Shown: in pieces, positions 4,686 to 8,013 of the stretch | Layout: each line of letters opens with the position of its first letter | Numbering within the stretch: position 1 is the stretch's first letter | From: JBECKR01 sp040235415 | GTDB lineage: Bacteria; Acidobacteriota; Polarisedimenticolia; Polarisedimenticolales; Polarisedimenticolaceae | Assembly (NCBI GenBank): GCA_040235415.1 | Contig: JBECKR010000242.1 | Location: 1 to 8,013, forward strand | Reading direction: 5' to 3' | Length of the DNA: 8,013 nucleotides | The notes under the pieces: generated by a model | Told to the model about the DNA's origin: nothing | Seen by the model: only the letters and a program-made list of their open reading frames with translations | Databases searched by the model: none | Program-made: the position numbers and the translations under genes

Positions 4686-6869
4686 ATGGAGGAGGTACGC
4701 CCGTCGCGAAGGACGCGGGTCCGCTCCGCGAGCGACAACGGCCCCGTCGACTGGGCGAGGCTGTTCGGAGAGGCGTCGATCGAGGCCGCGGGCGACGCGG
4801 TCCGCTCGATGCTCGCGGGCCCCGCGAACTCGGCGCGCCGCGACGACGCGGTCCGCGACGCGCTCGAGGTCTGGAGCGCCGCGCGCGAACGCATCGAGCG
4901 CATGGAGGCGACCCTCGAGGCGCGAAGCCGGGAGCTCGCCCTGCTGCAGACCCTCGGGCAGCGCGCCGCGGAGGCGCGCAGCGTCCCGGAGCTGTTTCGC
5001 GGCGCCGCGGAGATCCTGAACGCCGCCACGGGCGCGGAAGTGCTCGTCGCGGTCGAGCGCCGCGGCGCTTCGCTCGACGCCCGCGCGTTTCTCGCGCGTC
5101 CGGTGGGGGACGATCCGCTGCGACAGCTCGCGCAGGAGACCGCACGGTTCGTGGGCTGGGACGGCGGCGCGGTTGCCTGCGTCGCGCGGGCCCCGCTCCC
5201 GACCTACGACCCCGATGCCTGGCGTCTGCGCGCGGTCCGCGAGCAGGACATCGTCCTGCTGCCGATCACGCGCCGCGGCACGCCGACCGCCGGGCTCGCG
5301 CTGCTCCATCCCGGTCCGCCGGACGAGGCGCGGCTGCGGGTGTTGTACGGCGCCGCCAACCAGCTCTCGCTCCACATCGACCGCATCCTGACCGTCGCCG
5401 AGGCCGAGCAGGACCGCTTCCGGGCGATCCTCGACTCGATGCCGCAGGCCGTGGTCCTGACCGATCCCGCGCTCTCGGTCGTGCAGGCGAACCCCGCGGG
5501 ACAGCGGCTTCTCGAGGCGCTCGGCGTTGCCCCGGAGGGTGGACGTCTCGAGGCGCTCGGACCGCTGCACCTGCCGACCCTCGCCACCGGCGTGCAGCGC
5601 GGCGAGACCGCCTCGGCCGAGGCGGAGGCCGGCTTCGCCGGCGACGTGTTCAACGTCACGGTGTCGGCGCTGCGGTCGGAGCCCGGCGAGCCGTCCGGTC
5701 TCGTCGTCGTTGCCGCCGACGTCACCGAGAGCCGCCGCCTGCAAGAGCAGCTCGCCCAGGCGGAGAAGATGTCGAGCCTGGGACAGATGATCTCGGGCGT
5801 GGCCCACGAGCTCAACAACCCGCTGGCGTCGATCCTGGGCTACGCCCAGCTGCTGCAGGCGACCCTCGCGGACGAGCGCCACGTCAAGCGCGTCGAGACG
5901 TTGCACCAGGAGGCGCGCCGCTGCCGGAGGATCGTCCAGAACCTCTTGACGCTCGCGCGTCGCCACGAGCCGGAGCGCAAGCCGTTCTCGCTCAACGAGG
6001 TCGTCGACATCGTGCTCTCCCTCATGGCCTATCAGCTCCGGGTCGACGACGTCGCCGTCGCGACCGCGCTCGATCGCGAGCTGCCGCGGCTGCTCGGCGA
6101 CCGGCACCAGCTCCAACAAGTCCTGCTGAATCTTCTGACGAACGCGCACCACGCGCTCCGCGCCGGCGGACGGGGAGGGCGGCTGTGGGTCGAGACCTCG
6201 CGGCCGCGCGAGGGTTGGGCACGCCTCGTCGTCGAGGACGACGGGCCGGGCGTCCCGGCGTCGATCCGCGGCCGCATCTTCGATCCGTTCTTCACGACCA
6301 AGGCGCCGGGTGAGGGCACCGGTCTCGGCCTGTCGCTGGTGTACGGCGAGGTCCGGGCGCACGGCGGCAGCATCTGGATCGAGGAAGGTCGCGTCGGCGG
6401 GGCGCGATTCGTCGTCGAGCTTCCCGCGCCCGGGGCGGGCGAGGCCGCGGACGGCGCGCCCGCCGCCGCCCCGTTCACGGCCGAGTCGCCGGCCGGACGC
6501 GTGCTCGTGGTCGACGACGAGTCCGCGCTGGCCGAGGTCATGCGCGAGGCGCTCGAGAGCGAGGGGCACGAGGTCGAGGTCGCGACCGACGGCCGATCGG
6601 CGCTCGACCGGCTCGGGGGCGGCGGCTTCGACGCCGTCGTGCTCGACTACCGCATGCCGGGTCTCGACGGGCCGAGGCTCCTCGAGGAGGTGCGGCGGCG
6701 CCATCCCGCGATCGGGGCGCGGGTCATCCTGACGACCGGCGACACGGTCAGCCGCGAGCCCGACGCGTTCGCTCAGCGCACGGGCATCGCGATGCTGCGC
6801 AAACCGTTCGAGCTCGCGGACCTGAAGCGGGCGGTGGCCTCGACCCTGCGGTCGGAGGCGGCGGACTGA
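4686..6869 (+). CDS. Soluble hybrid sensor histidine kinase (GAF-PAS-HisKA-HATPase-receiver)
   Basis: This 727-residue cytoplasmic signalling protein has no membrane helix. Order: a helical N-terminus (about 60-95), a GAF domain (about 98-235), a PAS domain (about 243-350, from DRFRAILDSMPQAVVLTD), a dimerisation/phosphoacceptor domain with GVAHELNNPL (phospho-His H374), and an ATP-binding domain with N-box LLNLLTNA (N486), G1 DDGPG (518-522), F-box FDPFFTTK (532-539) and G2 GTGLGLS (544-550). After an Ala/Pro/Gly linker (581-603) comes a receiver with VVDDE (acidic pair D610, D611), phospho-acceptor D654 in VVLDYRMPG, T683/T684 and K706. All catalytic residues are present. The H-box and F-box are of the NtrB-like class. 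It probably autophosphorylates on H374 and passes phosphate to D654; an HPt protein or separate regulator would be the next step and is not in view. The start is the ATG at 4686, with GAGGAGG (4675-4681) 4 nt upstream. The signal is unknown; haem, redox or small-molecule sensing through PAS/GAF is possible. Confidence 0.95.
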   Translation: MEEVRPSRRTRVRSASDNGPVDWARLFGEASIEAAGDAVRSMLAGPANSARRDDAVRDALEVWSAARERIERMEATLEARSRELALLQTLGQRAAEARSVPELFRGAAEILNAATGAEVLVAVERRGASLDARAFLARPVGDDPLRQLAQETARFVGWDGGAVACVARAPLPTYDPDAWRLRAVREQDIVLLPITRRGTPTAGLALLHPGPPDEARLRVLYGAANQLSLHIDRILTVAEAEQDRFRAILDSMPQAVVLTDPALSVVQANPAGQRLLEALGVAPEGGRLEALGPLHLPTLATGVQRGETASAEAEAGFAGDVFNVTVSALRSEPGEPSGLVVVAADVTESRRLQEQLAQAEKMSSLGQMISGVAHELNNPLASILGYAQLLQATLADERHVKRVETLHQEARRCRRIVQNLLTLARRHEPERKPFSLNEVVDIVLSLMAYQLRVDDVAVATALDRELPRLLGDRHQLQQVLLNLLTNAHHALRAGGRGGRLWVETSRPREGWARLVVEDDGPGVPASIRGRIFDPFFTTKAPGEGTGLGLSLVYGEVRAHGGSIWIEEGRVGGARFVVELPAPGAGEAADGAPAAAPFTAESPAGRVLVVDDESALAEVMREALESEGHEVEVATDGRSALDRLGGGGFDAVVLDYRMPGLDGPRLLEEVRRRHPAIGARVILTTGDTVSREPDAFAQRTGIAMLRKPFELADLKRAVASTLRSEAAD

Positions 6870-6871
6870 GC

Positions 6872-8013
6872 GTGCGGCATCTCGTCCTCGGGACGGCCGG
6901 TCACATCGACCACGGCAAGAGCGCGCTCGTCCGCGCGCTGACCGGCGTCGATCCCGACCGGCTCAAGGAGGAGCGCGAGCGGGGCATCACGATCGAGCTC
7001 GGCTTCGCGGACCTCGATCTCGGGGGCGGGCGGACGATGTCGATCGTCGACGTCCCGGGACACGAGCGCTTCGTGCGCCACATGGTGGCCGGCGCGGCGG
7101 GGATCGATGCGGTCGCGCTCGTCGTCGCGGCCGACGAGGGCGTGCGGCCGCAGACCGCCGAGCACCTCGCGATCTGCGGCCTGCTCGGCGTCCGGCACGG
7201 GCTGACGGTGCTGACGAAGCTCGACCTCGTCGACCGCGAGATCGTCGAGGTCGTGAGTCTCGAGGTGCGGGAGTTTCTCGCGGGGAGCTTCCTCGCGGAG
7301 ACTCCGATCGTGGCGGTCTCGGCCCGCACGGGCGAGGGGCTCGACGCCCTCCGCGCGGGTCTCGCGGAGCTCTACGATCGCGTTCCGGGGCGCGAAACCG
7401 GGGGCATCGCGCGCCTTCCGGTCGATCGCTCCTTCGTGCTCAAGGGGTTCGGCACGGTCGTGACGGGGACGCTGGTGTCGGGCACGCTCGCGACGGGCGA
7501 CGAGGTCGAGATCCTGCCCGGCGGTCTCCGAGCCCGGATCCGGGGGCTCCAGGTCCACGGCCGCGTCGTCGAGAGCGCGTCGGCCGGTCGACGGACGGCG
7601 GTCAACCTCCAGGGCGCGAGCACCGAGGAGGCGCCGCGGGGCGCGACGCTGACCGTCCCCGGCACCCTCCGTTCCACGCGCCGCATCTGGGCCCGGGTCA
7701 CCCTCCTCGGATCGGCGCCGGAGTCGATGCGCCGCGGCGGCCCGGCGCGATTCCACCAGGGAACCTGCGAGCGCGCCGCGCGCTACCGCGTGTTGCGCGG
7801 CGGGGAAGACGGCACGCTCGACGTCGAGCTGTGGCTCGGCCGGGAGACCGTGCTCGTCCCCGGAGACCGCTTCGTGCTGCGCCGCCCCGCGCCGCTCGAC
7901 ACCGTGGGCGGCGGCGTCGTGCTCGACATCGCCCCCCCACGGGGGCGCTCCGAACGGGCCCGGGTCGCCGCGGCGGCGGTCGACGACCCGGAGGCCGCCG
8001 TCCTCGAGCGCCT
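6872..8013 (+). CDS. selB: Selenocysteine-specific translation elongation factor SelB (partial)
   Basis: SelB is the GTPase that carries selenocysteyl-tRNA to UGA codons marked by a SECIS element. The first 380 residues are visible; the frame is open at the right edge and the family is usually about 600-640 residues, so the C-terminal winged-helix domains that bind SECIS lie mostly outside. The GTPase motifs are complete: G1 GHIDHGKS (10-17), G2 around GITIELGFADL (38-48), G3 DVPGHE (60-65), G4 TKLD (115-118) and G5 SAR (150-152). GHIDHGK with DRLKEERERGITIELGFA is typical of SelB rather than EF-Tu, IF2 or SelB-like archaeal eIF2 gamma. Domain 2 starts near 179 (ARLPVDRSFVLKGFGTVVTG) and domain 3 follows from about 270. 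The GTG at 6872 fits the family start exactly and lies 2 nt after the kinase stop; the nearest GGAGG (6854-6858) is 13 nt away, so translational coupling is likely. No selA, selD or selC is visible. Confidence 0.95.
   Translation, partial: MRHLVLGTAGHIDHGKSALVRALTGVDPDRLKEERERGITIELGFADLDLGGGRTMSIVDVPGHERFVRHMVAGAAGIDAVALVVAADEGVRPQTAEHLAICGLLGVRHGLTVLTKLDLVDREIVEVVSLEVREFLAGSFLAETPIVAVSARTGEGLDALRAGLAELYDRVPGRETGGIARLPVDRSFVLKGFGTVVTGTLVSGTLATGDEVEILPGGLRARIRGLQVHGRVVESASAGRRTAVNLQGASTEEAPRGATLTVPGTLRSTRRIWARVTLLGSAPESMRRGGPARFHQGTCERAARYRVLRGGEDGTLDVELWLGRETVLVPGDRFVLRRPAPLDTVGGGVVLDIAPPRGRSERARVAAAAVDDPEAAVLER

Noticed and set aside
4266..6704. Very long open frame (812 codons) on the minus strand, opposite the sigma and kinase genes
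   Set aside because: It is antisense to two genes with full sets of catalytic and binding motifs. Its translation is a low-complexity Arg/Asp/Glu/Leu-rich mix without family features, as expected from GC-rich codon bias.

Overview
The window is a very GC-rich stretch of bacterial chromosome, with G or C at most third codon positions and genes packed tightly on both strands. It holds seven protein genes, two of them cut by the window edges. I see no rRNA, tRNA, insertion sequence or CRISPR array. The gene types (soluble hybrid histidine kinase, small group-2-type sigma factor, XRE regulator paired with a TPR protein, Ser-His rhomboid, SelB) suggest a free-living lineage such as Acidobacteriota, Myxococcota or a related GC-rich phylum. 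This placement is an inference and is not firm. SelB implies that the organism uses selenocysteine.

Left part (1-1107). A partial minus-strand gene starts at 190 and reads off the left edge; its visible part looks like the start of a GAF sensor domain. Divergent from it is a rhomboid intramembrane serine protease (353-1090). A perfect 9-bp hairpin at 1087-1107 contains the stop codons of both the rhomboid gene and the convergent gene that follows, so it looks like a shared bidirectional terminator.

Middle (1104-3268, minus strand). Three genes form a compact operon read right to left: a 119-residue XRE-type DNA-binding protein, a 301-residue protein made almost entirely of TPR repeats (3-nt gap, GTG start), and a 312-residue secreted protein (43-nt overlap, own ribosome binding site, clear signal peptide). 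The HTH plus TPR plus exported product layout recalls RRNPP-type regulators, but here the HTH and TPR modules are separate proteins.

Intergenic control region (3269-3693). This 425-nt divergent gap separates the XRE operon from a sigma factor gene. It holds a good sigma-70-like promoter on the plus strand (TTGACC-N17-TAGAGT), a small palindrome over its -35, an 11-bp direct repeat (TGCGGAATACC) with one copy just after the -10 and the other just upstream of the XRE ribosome binding site, a G-quadruplex motif, and an AT-rich inverted repeat. The sigma gene would have a leader of roughly 320 nt.

Right part (3694-8013, plus strand). The 299-residue sigma-70 family protein keeps the -35-reading helix but differs from E. 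coli RpoD at the residues that read the -10 and extended -10. A hairpin follows it, and a second promoter-like pair (TTGATC-N18-TAGACT) overlaps that hairpin. This would drive a soluble GAF-PAS-HisKA-HATPase-receiver hybrid kinase and, 2 nt behind it, selB, which runs off the right edge.
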